The notes below the pieces were generated by a model, which worked only from the letters and a program-made list of their open reading frames with translations, was not told the origin of the DNA and made no database searches. The translations under genes were made by a program, and so were the position numbers. DNA of 64,000 nt from Chitinophagaceae bacterium 26-R-25 (lineage in GTDB: Bacteria; Bacteroidota; Bacteroidia; Chitinophagales; Chitinophagaceae): positions 496,001 to 560,000 of the forward strand of contig JARWSJ010000001.1 in the NCBI GenBank assembly GCA_029906195.1, given 5' to 3'. Shown piece by piece: positions 10,252-22,397 of this stretch (position 1 is its first letter; each line of letters starts with the position of its first letter).

Positions 10252-12249
10252 ATGTTGAAACGATGTCTTGCCTCTGTTGCATTTATTTGCCTGTCATTCT
10301 TTTCAGTAAATGCGCAAACCAACTCCCCGATAAAAAAGGTGAGTTCAGTTGATCCGGTTGCCAAAACCGATCCCTCAAATTTTTACTCCCGGGAAATGAC
10401 TTACGTAAATCCCGTTCTTCCGGGAGATCATCCTGATCCTACGCTTTTGAAGGTGGGCGATGATTTTTACCATTGTGGTTCCTCTTTTCACTTTAACCCC
10501 TATTTACCGATATATCATTCCAAAGACCTTGTTCACTGGAAAATCATTGGCCGCGTGCTGCCACCGTCTAATTCCACCATGGTCAGCGATAAACCATCAG
10601 CCGGAGTGTGGCAAGGCGCCATTACTTATTTCTATGGTTCGTACTGGATTTACTTTTCTTCAGGAGGGCAATGGTTTTCAAAAGCATCTTCACCTTATGG
10701 CCCTTGGTCCGCACCTGTAGAAGTGAAGACCAATCCAACTACTGGTCCGCTCGGTTATGACAATTCCATTTTTGTGGATGATGATGGCAAGCCGTACATG
10801 GTAATTAAAAACATGCAAAAAGTAAATCGTATCCAGGCGCTGGGTCATGATGGACAACTCACTGATTCAGTGATCAATCTCGATTGGATCAATGCAAACC
10901 TTCAGTATAGTTGGGCCGAAGGGCCTGTAATGTGCAAACGAAATGGCTACTATTATTATTTCCCTGCCGGCGATGTGTCGGGCGGACAATATGTTTTGCG
11001 TGCATCTGCATTAACCGCAGACTCAACAAAATGGGAGAGGCTGGGTAACTTTTTCAAGCGAAGTCCCGATCCCCAAAATGCTTTCAGAAGTCCCAACCAT
11101 ATCGCGGCACCTGTTCAGCTGTCAGACGGTACCTGGTGGACCATCGGGCAGAGTTATCAAAAAACAGATAGTGATGATTGGTCGGGAATGGGAAGGCAAA
11201 CATCGCTTTACCAGGTGGTTTGGGAAGGCGACCGTCCCTGGGGATTACCTCCGGTGAGCACGCCTGTTACCAAACCCGATCTTCCGCAAGGCGGCATTTC
11301 ATGGAGAAGTATGTACAGCGATCGTTTCGATGATGAAAAGGCACTCGACCCGAGTTGGCATTTCCTTGACAGGGCATCTGCAAATAGTTACTCATTGTCT
11401 GCAAGGAAAGGATGGATACGCCTTACACCGGGAAGTGAGAAAACACATCTCGTACAAAAAGAAACCGATCATTTCTATACAGTCATAACAAAAGTAGACT
11501 TCGATGCCGCTGATACAAGCAACAAAGCTGGTATCTATCTTACCAATGGCAATCAAAAGGTACTTGTTACTTTTTATACAGGTTTTGAAAACGGCAGGAA
11601 GATAATATTCCATCATGATTCTACCACTTATACTGTGGCGAACAAAGCCGGAAAAGAACTCTGGCTCAAGCTGGAAAGAAATCAACACATACTAACGGCG
11701 TCGTATAGTCGAAATGGAACGGAGTGGACCAAAGTCGGCACTGTCAACAGCCACAAGCTCGACCGCGCGCAACCAAACTTCAACTCATGGGTGGGCACAA
11801 GCGTGGGTGTTTTTGCGCAGGGCAAACCTGCAGACTTTGATTTTTTCATTTGTAAAGATGGACGTTCCGCATTGCCTGCCATCAGCTACAATAATTATTA
11901 CGGCGTAGAAACGTCTACAACGGCGAACGGCCAGGCGGTAACGAATAACAGCGAAAACGGCGGTTGGATGATGTTCTCCGGCATTGACCTGGGAACGGAA
12001 GCCGCACCTTCTCGCAAAATTGAAATAGAGCTATCTGGTAACGCAAGTGCCGGCCTTGAAATGTTCCTGGACAGTTTAAGCGGAGACAAACCACTTGCTA
12101 CCATTGCAGTTCCTTCAACTCAGGGCAAACTCAAAAAAATAAGTATTGATATAGGAAAAACATTCGGTCAGCACGATGTGTTCATTCGCTTTGCACGCGG
12201 AAACAGCAGGGCGGTGTTTATACGTTCGATCAGCTTTCCGTCAAAGTGA
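10252..12249 (+). CDS. Secreted multidomain GH43 glycosidase with beta-sandwich and CBM6-like domain
   Basis: I chose the ATG at 10252 (MLKRCLASVAF, a normal signal peptide) over the in-frame GTG at 10207, which would add a non-signal leader. The product is 665 residues. The GH43 propeller (about 40-350) carries Asp62 (DHPDPTLL), Asp170 (YDNSIFVDDDG) and Glu223 (WAEGPVM). A concanavalin-like C-terminal domain typical of GH43 xylosidases spans about 355-550, and a CBM6-like sandwich about 555-665. Such enzymes release arabinofuranose or xylose from (arabino)xylan. It is the first gene after the divergent HTCS control region. A terminator-like hairpin follows at 12287, though readthrough into the esterase gene is possible. 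Confidence 0.93.
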   Translation: MLKRCLASVAFICLSFFSVNAQTNSPIKKVSSVDPVAKTDPSNFYSREMTYVNPVLPGDHPDPTLLKVGDDFYHCGSSFHFNPYLPIYHSKDLVHWKIIGRVLPPSNSTMVSDKPSAGVWQGAITYFYGSYWIYFSSGGQWFSKASSPYGPWSAPVEVKTNPTTGPLGYDNSIFVDDDGKPYMVIKNMQKVNRIQALGHDGQLTDSVINLDWINANLQYSWAEGPVMCKRNGYYYYFPAGDVSGGQYVLRASALTADSTKWERLGNFFKRSPDPQNAFRSPNHIAAPVQLSDGTWWTIGQSYQKTDSDDWSGMGRQTSLYQVVWEGDRPWGLPPVSTPVTKPDLPQGGISWRSMYSDRFDDEKALDPSWHFLDRASANSYSLSARKGWIRLTPGSEKTHLVQKETDHFYTVITKVDFDAADTSNKAGIYLTNGNQKVLVTFYTGFENGRKIIFHHDSTTYTVANKAGKELWLKLERNQHILTASYSRNGTEWTKVGTVNSHKLDRAQPNFNSWVGTSVGVFAQGKPADFDFFICKDGRSALPAISYNNYYGVETSTTANGQAVTNNSENGGWMMFSGIDLGTEAAPSRKIEIELSGNASAGLEMFLDSLSGDKPLATIAVPSTQGKLKKISIDIGKTFGQHDVFIRFARGNSRAVFIRSISFPSK

Positions 12250-12286
12250 CACTAATAAATTTTCGTCGGATTACTAAGCAAGCATG

Positions 12287-12310
12287 AAGGGGTGTTTCTA
12301 CACCCTTTTC
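12287..12310 (+). terminator. Weak terminator-like hairpin between GH43 and tandem esterase
   Basis: An 8-bp stem (12287-12294 with 12301-12308, including a G-T pair) with a 6-base loop runs into TTTTCCTT. It may be only an attenuator within the long plus-strand gene run. Confidence 0.5.
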
Positions 12311-12348
12311 CTTATGTTAAAGAAAGGGTTGCTCAAATAGTTATATAA

Positions 12349-14316
<1,968 letters not shown>

Positions 14317-14345
14317 ATTTTTGACCCAAGTATAAACATCAAAGA

Positions 14346-15908
14346 ATGATCAGACTGTTTTTAATCGTTTGTGCAGTGTTTACACTCATTGATGTAAATG
14401 CCCAGGAAAACAAAGCACGCAACCCTGTGATTTTTGCTGACGTACCTGACATGGCAATGATGCGTGTAGGTGACACTTATTACATGAGCAGCACCACCAT
14501 GCACATGAGCCCGGGTGTGCCAATCATGCGAAGCAAGGACCTCATCAACTGGCAGATTGTGAATTACGCCTACGATACTTTAGCCAATGTTGATGCGATG
14601 AATCTCGACAACGGTAAAAGTACCTATGGCAAAGAGTCCTGGGCAAGCAGCATTCGTTTTCACAACGGCATTTACTATGTGAGTACCTTTGCACAAACAA
14701 CTGGCAGAACCTATATCTACTCAACAAAGAACATTGAAAAGGGACCGTGGAGGCGAGTGACTTTTCAACCGGCATTTCATGATCATTCTCTGTTCTTCGA
14801 TGACGATGGTAAAGTGTACATGATATGGGGAAATGGTAAACTCAGGATTACTGAACTAAACGAAGATGTTACAGGAGTAAAAACCGGAGGCGTTGACCAG
14901 GTGTTGATTGAAAATGCAAGCGCTCCGGCTGGAAACAGCATTGGACTGGGTGCGGAGGGTTCGCAGCTGATAAAAGTGAAAGGCAAGTATTATCTGTTTA
15001 ACATCACATGGCCGAGGGGCGGTATGCGCACGGTGGTGGTGCACCGCGCAGATAACATCACGGGTCCATACGAAGGGAAGGTGGCACTTCAGGATTTAGG
15101 AGTGGCACAGGGTGGATTGATAGACATGCCAAACGGTGAGTGGTATTCCTATTTGTTTCGCGATTATGGCGCAGTTGGTCGCATCCCTTATCTCGTACCC
15201 GTTAAATGGGAAGATGGCTGGCCCGTGCTGGGTGTGAATGGTAAAGTACCTGAAACACTGGACCTTCCGGCAAGCAAAGGCTTGATTCCCGGCATTGTGG
15301 CATCTGATGAATTTAACCGAAAAAAAGGTGAGCCATCATTGCCGCTTGTATGGCAATGGAACCACAATCCTGATAATGGTCATTGGTCATTAACAAAACG
15401 AAAGGGATTTTTGCGCATCACGACAGGCAGAGTGGATACTTCTTTTTATCTCGTAAAAAATATGCTCACACAACGAACGATAGGACCTGTATGCAGCGGC
15501 TCAACAGCAATAGATGTAACAGGTATGAAAGACGGTGATATCGCAGGTCTGTGTTTGTTGCAGAAAAAATATGGAATGGTCGGAGTGAAGGCATCTGGTA
15601 ATAGCAAAGCAATTGTAATGATCGATGCTCAAAGTGGTAGCGCGCAAGAAATACAAACATTTCCGCTGTCACAAAAAGTAGTGTATCTGAAGGCCGAGTG
15701 CGACTTCCGTAACAAAGTGGACACGGCTCGTTTCTTCTACAGTCTTGATGGTACTTCATGGCAACCGATTGGTGCAACTTTAAAAATGGAATATTCTCTT
15801 GCACACTTTATGGGTTATCGTTTCGGACTTTTCAATTATGCAACAAAAAGTGCGGGAGGTTACACAGACTTTGATTATTTCCATATCAGCGATAAAATTT
15901 CAAACTAA
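14346..15908 (+). CDS. Secreted GH43 glycosidase with C-terminal beta-sandwich domain
   Basis: 520 residues with a signal peptide (1-19, ending DVNAQ). The GH43 propeller (about 25-300) has Asp35 (ADVPDMAMM), Asp146 (FHDHSLFFDDDG) and Glu204 (LGAEGSQL) in catalytic positions. The C-terminal region (about 315-520) is the concanavalin-like domain common in beta-xylosidase or arabinofuranosidase GH43s. The active-site loop MRSKDLINW is the usual SKDLxxW blade. It lies in the operon between the tandem esterase and GH10. It resembles the 10252 enzyme in fold but lacks the CBM6-like tail, so the two probably split side-chain specificities. Confidence 0.93.
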   Translation: MIRLFLIVCAVFTLIDVNAQENKARNPVIFADVPDMAMMRVGDTYYMSSTTMHMSPGVPIMRSKDLINWQIVNYAYDTLANVDAMNLDNGKSTYGKESWASSIRFHNGIYYVSTFAQTTGRTYIYSTKNIEKGPWRRVTFQPAFHDHSLFFDDDGKVYMIWGNGKLRITELNEDVTGVKTGGVDQVLIENASAPAGNSIGLGAEGSQLIKVKGKYYLFNITWPRGGMRTVVVHRADNITGPYEGKVALQDLGVAQGGLIDMPNGEWYSYLFRDYGAVGRIPYLVPVKWEDGWPVLGVNGKVPETLDLPASKGLIPGIVASDEFNRKKGEPSLPLVWQWNHNPDNGHWSLTKRKGFLRITTGRVDTSFYLVKNMLTQRTIGPVCSGSTAIDVTGMKDGDIAGLCLLQKKYGMVGVKASGNSKAIVMIDAQSGSAQEIQTFPLSQKVVYLKAECDFRNKVDTARFFYSLDGTSWQPIGATLKMEYSLAHFMGYRFGLFNYATKSAGGYTDFDYFHISDKISN

Positions 15909-15909
15909 T

Positions 15910-16000
15910 GGAACGCTGATTTTCATGATTGTCATGATTAGTTATGATCTCTTTCTAAAAAATCATGATAAACCATGACAATCATGAAAATCAGCGTTCC
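15910..16000. repeat. Perfect 27-bp inverted repeat between GH43 and GH10
   Basis: Bases 15910-15936 are the exact reverse complement of 15974-16000, with a 37-base loop. The arms carry short TCATGAT/ATCATGA units. The outermost ATG for the GH10 gene (15975) lies inside the right arm, which argues against that start. The hairpin could separate expression of the upstream and downstream parts of the operon. Confidence 0.85.
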
Positions 16001-16031
16001 TTTTCTTCACGATTTAACCAACATTTTCTAT

Positions 16032-17162
16032 ATGACCAATCAATCAATACGCATCAGCTTACTCTTTGTCAGTGCAACAATTTTATGCAACTGTTCAGGT
16101 AGCAAACATGTGAACAAGGCAGCAGAGAAAACTACGCTGCGCAGTACCTTTAAAGATGATTTTCTTATAGGGACTGCATTGAATACTCGTCAAATTGAAC
16201 AACAAGATCCCAAAGCTGCAGCATTGATCCCGCAACAATTTGATGCAGCAACGCCGGAAAATATTATGAAAGCAGAGGAGATACATCCACAATGGGGAAC
16301 GTATAATTTTGACCTTGCAGATAAGCTGGTGGCTTATGCAGCAGCCAATGATATTCGTGTCAACGCACATACACTCATCTGGCACAGCCAGTTGCCTGCT
16401 TATGTTCACAGATTGCAAAGCGCAGATTCGGTGCGCCAGTTTTTTACGGAACACATCAACACACTGGCGTCACGTTACGATGGCAAAGTGTATTCATGGG
16501 ATGTTGTCAATGAAGCATTGAATGAAGACGGCACGCTGCGCAAATCTATCTTTTTGCAAAAGCTTGGTGATGACTACATTGTTGAAGCCTTTCGCCTTGC
16601 ACAAAAAGCAGCTCCTCATACGCAACTTTATTACAACGATTACAATATTGAGCAACCAAAGAAAAGAGCCGGTGCCATTGCAGTGGTGCAAAAGATCCAG
16701 GCGGCCGGCGTACGCATTGATGGCATTGGCATTCAGGGACATTGGAGAGCCGGCCACGTACCCTTTGATGAAATTGAACAAAGCATCGAAGCCTTCGGTG
16801 CGCTTGGTATTAAAGTAATGTTTACAGAGCTTGACTTAAGTGTATTGCCCAATCCATTAAACGGCAACACAGCTGATGTTAACCAGAGTGCTGCTTACAA
16901 TGCGCAATTCAATCCTTTTGTTGCAGGCCTTCCTGATTCTATGCAACAACAGCTTGCAACTGACTATGAACATTTGTTTAAGATCTTTTTAAAGCACAAG
17001 GATAAAATTGGTCGTATAACCTTTTGGGGAGTAAACGATGGACAATCCTGGCTGAATGACTGGCCTGTGAGAGGGCGCACTAACTATCCGTTGCTATTTG
17101 ACAGACAATTCGCCCCAAAACTTGCCTACTACAAAGTGATAGAATCCAAAACAAAAAGCTGA
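16032..17162 (+). CDS. GH10 endo-beta-1,4-xylanase, lipoprotein
   Basis: The chosen start is the ATG at 16032, which gives a lipoprotein signal (MTNQSIRISLLF to LCNCSGS). The longer reading from 15975 starts inside an inverted repeat and buries the signal. The mature GH10 TIM barrel fills the protein (376 residues, normal for a single domain). Visible features: NIMKAEEIHPQ, the WHSQLP strand, the acid/base Glu161 in WDVVNEAL and the nucleophile Glu266 in FTELDL, then ITFWGVNDGQSW. It cleaves the xylan backbone by retention, probably on the cell surface or facing the periplasm. A sugar symporter follows after 26 bases. Confidence 0.97.
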   Translation: MTNQSIRISLLFVSATILCNCSGSKHVNKAAEKTTLRSTFKDDFLIGTALNTRQIEQQDPKAAALIPQQFDAATPENIMKAEEIHPQWGTYNFDLADKLVAYAAANDIRVNAHTLIWHSQLPAYVHRLQSADSVRQFFTEHINTLASRYDGKVYSWDVVNEALNEDGTLRKSIFLQKLGDDYIVEAFRLAQKAAPHTQLYYNDYNIEQPKKRAGAIAVVQKIQAAGVRIDGIGIQGHWRAGHVPFDEIEQSIEAFGALGIKVMFTELDLSVLPNPLNGNTADVNQSAAYNAQFNPFVAGLPDSMQQQLATDYEHLFKIFLKHKDKIGRITFWGVNDGQSWLNDWPVRGRTNYPLLFDRQFAPKLAYYKVIESKTKS

Positions 17163-17188
17163 TATTTAGTACTCAATTCAACCCCAAA

Positions 17189-18676
17189 ATGAAAAAATCA
17201 TCCCAACGATTGTCTGTCCTTGAAAAAATAGGATACAGCTTAGGTGACCTTGCCGCCAACCTGATATTTCAAACATTGATGGCTTTCCTTGCTTTCTTTT
17301 ATACGGATATTTATAAGATACCACCCGGCAAAGCAAGCATGGTAATGCTGATTGGTGGCGTCATCGGTGCCTGTTTTAACCTCGTAATGGGCGCCATTGC
17401 AGATCGCACACAAACAAGATGGGGAAAGTTTCGTCCCTGGGTACTATGGACAGCCATACCGTTTGGTGTGATATCTCTCGCCGCATTTTCAACACCGGAT
17501 TTTTCGGAAGGTGGAAAAGTGGCGTACGCTTTCATAACTTATCTCTTGCTGGTGGTTGTATATTCTGCAAACAACCTCCCGTACTCTGCATTGAGCGGCG
17601 TGCTCACAGGAGATATGAAGGAACGTAATTCATTGTCCTCTTATCGCTTTGTTGCGGTGATGGTCGCGCAGTTTGTCATACAGGTTTTATTATTGCCCCT
17701 TGCATTATCATTCGGACACGGAGACAAAGCAAAAGGATTTGAAAAAGTGATGCTGGTATTTGCCATCGTTGGAGTTGTGTGTTTTATAATTACATTTTTA
17801 ACTACCAAAGAAAGGATACATCCTCCGCAGGAAGAAAAAACGCCGGTTAAGCAGGATCTGCAGGACCTCGTTAAAAACAAGCCATGGTTGATTATGCTCG
17901 CCGTTACTATCCTCGTCTTTATTACACTTGCGATAAAAGGTGGCATGAACATATTTTACTTCAAATATTATCTCTCTGAGCAAAGCCAGGTTGCATTTTT
18001 AGACAAGGTTGGCTTCAATAGCATCATCAACGCACTTGGCCATGTTTTTAATCCAGCTGCGTTTGAAGAGTTTCAAAAGCCGGGAAGTGCGCCGTACGCT
18101 GCATCCAGCTTCACCAGTGCATTCAGTACCATTGCGATGATAGTAGGTATTTCCTTTTCAAAACCATTTGCCGATAAGTTCGGTAAAAGAAATGTCTTCT
18201 CCGTTTTTCTTGCATTGTCTGCGCTTTGCCTGATTGCCATTTACTTCTATAATAATACGGCGGTTATGGCGGTATTTGTTACGCAAACGGTACATGGGTT
18301 TATTTATGGAATAACCATTCCGTTATTGTGGGCAATGATAGCGGATGTAGCAGATTATAGCGAATGGAAAAACAATCGCCGGGCAACAGCTATCATATTC
18401 TCAGCAATGATCTTTGGATTGAAAGTAGGTCTGAGCGTAGGCGGCGCTTTGTCTGCCTGGCTATTAAGTATATTTGGCTACCAGGCAGATGTTGCCGTGC
18501 AAACCCCTAGTGCAACCAGCGGCATCAAGTTGCTTGTAAGTGTTATTCCCGGATTGATCTTTATTGCCGCGGCATTGTTGCTTTCCGGTTACCGGTTGAA
18601 TAAAAAAATGGAACTGGAAATAGAAGATGCGCTGAAACAAAGAAGAAACAAAATTAAAGAACAACAAACTGTATAG
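17189..18676 (+). CDS. GPH-family (MFS) sugar:cation symporter for xylosides/xylo-oligosaccharides
   Basis: 495 residues with about twelve hydrophobic helices. The glycoside-pentoside-hexuronide family N-terminus is clear (GYSLGDLAANLIFQ), with the cytoplasmic loop RTQTRWGKFRPWVLW and the TM11-region motif WAMIADVADYSEWKNNRR. GPH carriers (MelB, XynB/XynT relatives) bring short glycosides across the inner membrane with a cation. The next gene starts two bases after this stop and encodes a GH43 without signal peptide, so import and intracellular hydrolysis appear coupled. A long insert around 260-310 precedes helix 8, which is common in Bacteroidota members. The exact substrate is inferred from context. 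Confidence 0.92.
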   Translation: MKKSSQRLSVLEKIGYSLGDLAANLIFQTLMAFLAFFYTDIYKIPPGKASMVMLIGGVIGACFNLVMGAIADRTQTRWGKFRPWVLWTAIPFGVISLAAFSTPDFSEGGKVAYAFITYLLLVVVYSANNLPYSALSGVLTGDMKERNSLSSYRFVAVMVAQFVIQVLLLPLALSFGHGDKAKGFEKVMLVFAIVGVVCFIITFLTTKERIHPPQEEKTPVKQDLQDLVKNKPWLIMLAVTILVFITLAIKGGMNIFYFKYYLSEQSQVAFLDKVGFNSIINALGHVFNPAAFEEFQKPGSAPYAASSFTSAFSTIAMIVGISFSKPFADKFGKRNVFSVFLALSALCLIAIYFYNNTAVMAVFVTQTVHGFIYGITIPLLWAMIADVADYSEWKNNRRATAIIFSAMIFGLKVGLSVGGALSAWLLSIFGYQADVAVQTPSATSGIKLLVSVIPGLIFIAAALLLSGYRLNKKMELEIEDALKQRRNKIKEQQTV

Positions 18677-18678
18677 TC

Positions 18679-19716
18679 ATGCCTGAAGATAGCATCGCCC
18701 ACATTGATTTCGAAGCATTGAAACAGAAAGCTATTTCTGCACCCGTTGTGGAACATATTTATACAGCAGACCCTTCGGCACATGTATTTAACGGAAAGAT
18801 TTATATCTATCCATCTCATGACATCGACGCCGGTGATGCGTTTGATGATTTGGGCAGTCACTTTGCGATGGAGGATTATCATGTGTTATCGATGGATGCA
18901 CCGGATGGAAAAGCAACAGATCATGGTGTGGCATTGCATGTAAAAGATGTTCCCTGGGCCGATAAACAAATGTGGGCACCGGACGCCAATGAAAAAGATG
19001 GACAGTATTATCTCTTCTTTCCGGCAAAAGATAAACAGGGCATTTTTCGCATAGGCGTTGCTGTTAGTGGTTCGCCTTATGGGCCGTTCAAACCACAAGC
19101 AAACGCCATAGCCAATAGTTTCTCCATTGATCCTGCTGTATTTAAAGACGACGACGGAAGTTACTATATGTACTTCGGAGGCATTTGGGGCGGACAGTTA
19201 CAGCGCTGGAGACAAGGCATATTTGAAGCGTCTCAGCCAGAGAGCCCTTTTGCACACCTACCTCTAGATAACGAGGCCGCTCTTTGTGCAAAAGTTGCAA
19301 AGCTGACAAATGACCTTCTTGAATTTGAGGAAGCGCCAAAAGATGTAGTGATTATAGATGAGCAAGGCAGTGCATTGTTGCAGGGCGATAACAACAGAAG
19401 ATTTTTTGAAGCATCATGGATGCATAAGTACAATGGCAAGTATTATTTTTCTTACTCTACAGGTGATACGCATTTTATATGTTATGCAGTAGGAGATAAT
19501 CCTTACGGGCCTTTCACTTACAAAGGTGTTGTATTAAACCCGGTAGTGGGATGGACCAGTCACCATTCGATTGCAGAATATAATGGAGAATGGTATTTAT
19601 TCTATCATGATTCGTCACTTTCAAAAGGTGTTACCCATCTTAGGAGTGTGAAGGTTGCCAAATTAACACACAATGCAGACGGGACTATCCAAACATTGAA
19701 TCCTTATGGATTGTGA
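18679..19716 (+). CDS. Cytoplasmic GH43 glycosidase (intracellular xylosidase/arabinofuranosidase)
   Basis: 345 residues that start directly with MPEDSIAHID and have no signal peptide, unlike the other GH43s here. The single propeller domain carries Asp31 (TADPSAHVF), Asp151 (SIDPAVFKDDDG) and Glu244 (RFFEASWMH). A WGGQLQRWRQG loop and a TSHHSIAEYNGEWYLFYH blade are also recognisable. It resembles the compact GH43 group that acts on short xylo-oligosaccharides. The two-base gap to the GPH symporter implies coupled translation. It likely cleaves imported oligosaccharides to xylose and arabinose in the cytoplasm. Confidence 0.92.
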   Translation: MPEDSIAHIDFEALKQKAISAPVVEHIYTADPSAHVFNGKIYIYPSHDIDAGDAFDDLGSHFAMEDYHVLSMDAPDGKATDHGVALHVKDVPWADKQMWAPDANEKDGQYYLFFPAKDKQGIFRIGVAVSGSPYGPFKPQANAIANSFSIDPAVFKDDDGSYYMYFGGIWGGQLQRWRQGIFEASQPESPFAHLPLDNEAALCAKVAKLTNDLLEFEEAPKDVVIIDEQGSALLQGDNNRRFFEASWMHKYNGKYYFSYSTGDTHFICYAVGDNPYGPFTYKGVVLNPVVGWTSHHSIAEYNGEWYLFYHDSSLSKGVTHLRSVKVAKLTHNADGTIQTLNPYGL

Positions 19717-19782
19717 ATTTAAGTGATTGAGCTGTTCCCATTTAATATTGAATAACTGACGAAAGTAAATCTTACGTAAGCG

Positions 19783-22260
19783 ATGAGGTATGCACCTATT
19801 TTCAAGAGTTTTCTTATTTGTATTTTGATTGTGCAGTGTCGTAGCGCAATTGCTCAAAGCGAAAGCAGGCTACGGCTGTGGTATGACCATCCATCCGGTG
19901 ATGTATGGGAAAATGCACTACCAGTCGGCAACGGCAGGTTGGGAGCAATGGTGTATGGAAATGTGTCAACGGACATCATACAATTGAATGAACATACCGT
20001 ATGGAGCGGTGGCCCGAATCGCAACGACAATCCATTGTGTCTCGATTCTCTGGCTGAAATGCGCCGGTTAATATTTGAGGGCAAACAAAAAGAAGCAGAG
20101 AAATTGGCGAACAAAGTTATCGTCAGTAAAAAATCGCAGGGGCAAATGTTTGAACCCGTTGGAAATCTCCAATTGCATTTTGAGGGCCACGATCAATTTT
20201 CAAATTACAGGCGTGAGCTTGATATCGAAAAAGCAATCGCCACAACTACATATAAAGTTGGCGATGTCGTTTATACAAGACAAGTGATTGCCTCATTGCC
20301 GGATCGTGTAATCGTTGTGCATCTTACTGCCAATAAAACGCGAAGTATTTCTTTTACAGCGAACTATGCGCCGGCAATACCGAATGCCGTTGTAGCAACG
20401 TCGGATCAAACGCGACTCTCCATTTCCGGAACAACCATTGATCATGAAGGCGTGAAGGGAATGGTAAAGTACAAAGGCATTGCGCAGATAAAAACAAAAG
20501 GTGGTACTGTAGCCAGTACAGACACTTCTGTCATTGTGAAGAATGCTGATGAAGCCACGATCTATATTTCCATTGCCTCTAATTTCAACAGCTATAACGA
20601 TGTGAGTGGAAATGAAAATGAAAGGGCAATTGGCTATCTCAACAAAGCAATCAATAAATCATTTACGCAAATTTGCAAGGAGCACATCGCTGCGTACCAA
20701 AGTTATTTTAACCGCGTTAAACTAGATCTTGGTAATACTGCTGACGCAAAGCTTCCGACAGATCAACGTTTAAAGCTTTTTGCAAATAATAATGATCCGG
20801 GACTTGTTACTCTTTATTACCAGTACGGCAGATACCTGCTGATCTCATCTTCTCAACCCGGTGGTCAACCAGCCAATTTGCAAGGTATATGGAACAATAA
20901 ACTGTTTCCTCCTTGGGATAGCAAATACACGATCAACATCAATGCAGAAATGAACTATTGGCCAGCCGAGAAAACAAATCTTGCCGAGCTGCATGAACCC
21001 TTTATAAAAATGGTAAAGGAAATGGCAGAAACCGGAACGCAAACGGCTCGCGACATGTATGGCGCGAGAGGTTGGATGGCGCATCACAACACTGATATTT
21101 GGCGGAGCACGGGAGCGGTAGACGGTGCATTCTGGGGCATTTGGAACAATGGTGGAGGATGGACAAGCCAACACTTATGGGAGCATTATGAGTACAGTGG
21201 CGATCAAAAATTTTTGTCAGAGGTTTACCCAATACTAAAAGATGCCGCAATGTTTTATGCAGATTTTTTAGTAGAGCATCCAAAGTATCACTGGCTGGTC
21301 GTTTGTCCGGATATGTCGCCCGAAAATGCACCAGCCGCACATGAAGGCTCTTCGCTGGATGCAGGAGTAACGATGACCAATCAAATCGTTTTTGATGTGT
21401 TTTCAAATGCTATCAACGCCGCTAAAATATTAGGCAAGGACGTTGCATTTGCGGATACATTGCGTGGGTTACGCGATCGGCTGGCACCAATGCATGTTGG
21501 AAAATACGGACAATTGCAGGAGTGGCTTGATGATATTGATAATCCTAAGGACAATCATCGCCATATTTCACATTTGTACGGATTATTTCCATCAAATCAA
21601 ATATCCGCATTTCGTACCCCCGAGTTGTACAATGCGGCAAGGAATACACTCATTCAACGCGGCGATGTATCCACAGGCTGGAGCATGGGATGGAAGGTTA
21701 ATTGGTGGGCGCGCATGCTGGATGGCAATCACGCCTACCAGATCATTAAAAAACAATTGACACCTGTCGGCACCAATGAAGGAGGCGGAGGCACTTACAA
21801 CAATCTTTTCGACGCATGTCCACCTTTTCAAATCGATGGCAACTTCGGTTGTACTTCAGGCATTGCAGAAATGCTGATGCAAAGCGCAGACGGTGCGATT
21901 TACTTACTGCCTGCATTGCCAGATGCATGGCCAAACGGAAGCGTTAGCGGCTTGCGCGCAAGAGGTGGTTTTGAAATTGTTCGCATGGAATGGAAGGAAG
22001 GTAAGCTGGTGAAAGTTTCAATCAAATCAACAATAGGAGGGAACCTTCGCGTACGAGTTCCCGTTACAATGCAATTAAACAACGGGCAATCGTTAAGGGC
22101 AGCGGTTGGAGACAATGTCAATAGTTTTTACCAGACAGAAAAAAATCAGGCGCCTGTTATTTCAACTGAAGCAACCATCAAGTTGCTGCCTCTGAAAGAA
22201 ACTTTTTTATTTGAAATTCAAACACAGCCGGGTAAAATATACGAGCTGGTGGCAAAGTGA
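19783..22260 (+). CDS. Secreted GH95 alpha-L-fucosidase / alpha-L-galactosidase
   Basis: 825 residues with a signal peptide (about 1-25). The N-terminal GH95 sandwich (about 30-270) starts with [20 protein letters not shown]. The (alpha/alpha)6 barrel holds the [11 protein letters not shown]sn pair, the [13 protein letters not shown] block and Asp685 in [12 protein letters not shown], matching the general-base Asp and Asn activators known in GH95. A C-terminal sandwich ends the protein. GH95 enzymes invert terminal alpha-1,2-L-fucose, but members in arabinoxylan loci can be alpha-L-galactosidases acting on complex cereal xylans. The xylan context favours that option as an inference. A strong terminator follows at 22283. 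Confidence 0.93.
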   Translation: MRYAPIFKSFLICILIVQCRSAIAQSESRLRLWYDHPSGDVWENALPVGNGRLGAMVYGNVSTDIIQLNEHTVWSGGPNRNDNPLCLDSLAEMRRLIFEGKQKEAEKLANKVIVSKKSQGQMFEPVGNLQLHFEGHDQFSNYRRELDIEKAIATTTYKVGDVVYTRQVIASLPDRVIVVHLTANKTRSISFTANYAPAIPNAVVATSDQTRLSISGTTIDHEGVKGMVKYKGIAQIKTKGGTVASTDTSVIVKNADEATIYISIASNFNSYNDVSGNENERAIGYLNKAINKSFTQICKEHIAAYQSYFNRVKLDLGNTADAKLPTDQRLKLFANNNDPGLVTLYYQYGRYLLISSSQPGGQPANLQGIWNNKLFPPWDSKYTININAEMNYWPAEKTNLAELHEPFIKMVKEMAETGTQTARDMYGARGWMAHHNTDIWRSTGAVDGAFWGIWNNGGGWTSQHLWEHYEYSGDQKFLSEVYPILKDAAMFYADFLVEHPKYHWLVVCPDMSPENAPAAHEGSSLDAGVTMTNQIVFDVFSNAINAAKILGKDVAFADTLRGLRDRLAPMHVGKYGQLQEWLDDIDNPKDNHRHISHLYGLFPSNQISAFRTPELYNAARNTLIQRGDVSTGWSMGWKVNWWARMLDGNHAYQIIKKQLTPVGTNEGGGGTYNNLFDACPPFQIDGNFGCTSGIAEMLMQSADGAIYLLPALPDAWPNGSVSGLRARGGFEIVRMEWKEGKLVKVSIKSTIGGNLRVRVPVTMQLNNGQSLRAAVGDNVNSFYQTEKNQAPVISTEATIKLLPLKETFLFEIQTQPGKIYELVAK

Positions 22261-22282
22261 TCATGAGAATTGTATGAAACTG

Positions 22283-22318
22283 AAAGAGTCTTTGAGCATT
22301 TGCCCAAAGACTCTTTTT
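22283..22318 (+). terminator. Intrinsic terminator ending the xylan operon
   Basis: A perfect 12-bp stem (22283-22294 with 22305-22316) and 10-base loop run straight into TTTTT. It follows the GH95 stop by about 20 bases and faces the convergent GH2 gene. Confidence 0.85.
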
Positions 22319-22397
22319 ATTTAACTGTCCCTGATCTCGAAGGGTATGGTTGGAATGTGATCCCTTTCGAGGTTGATATTATTATAGCAAGACATTC

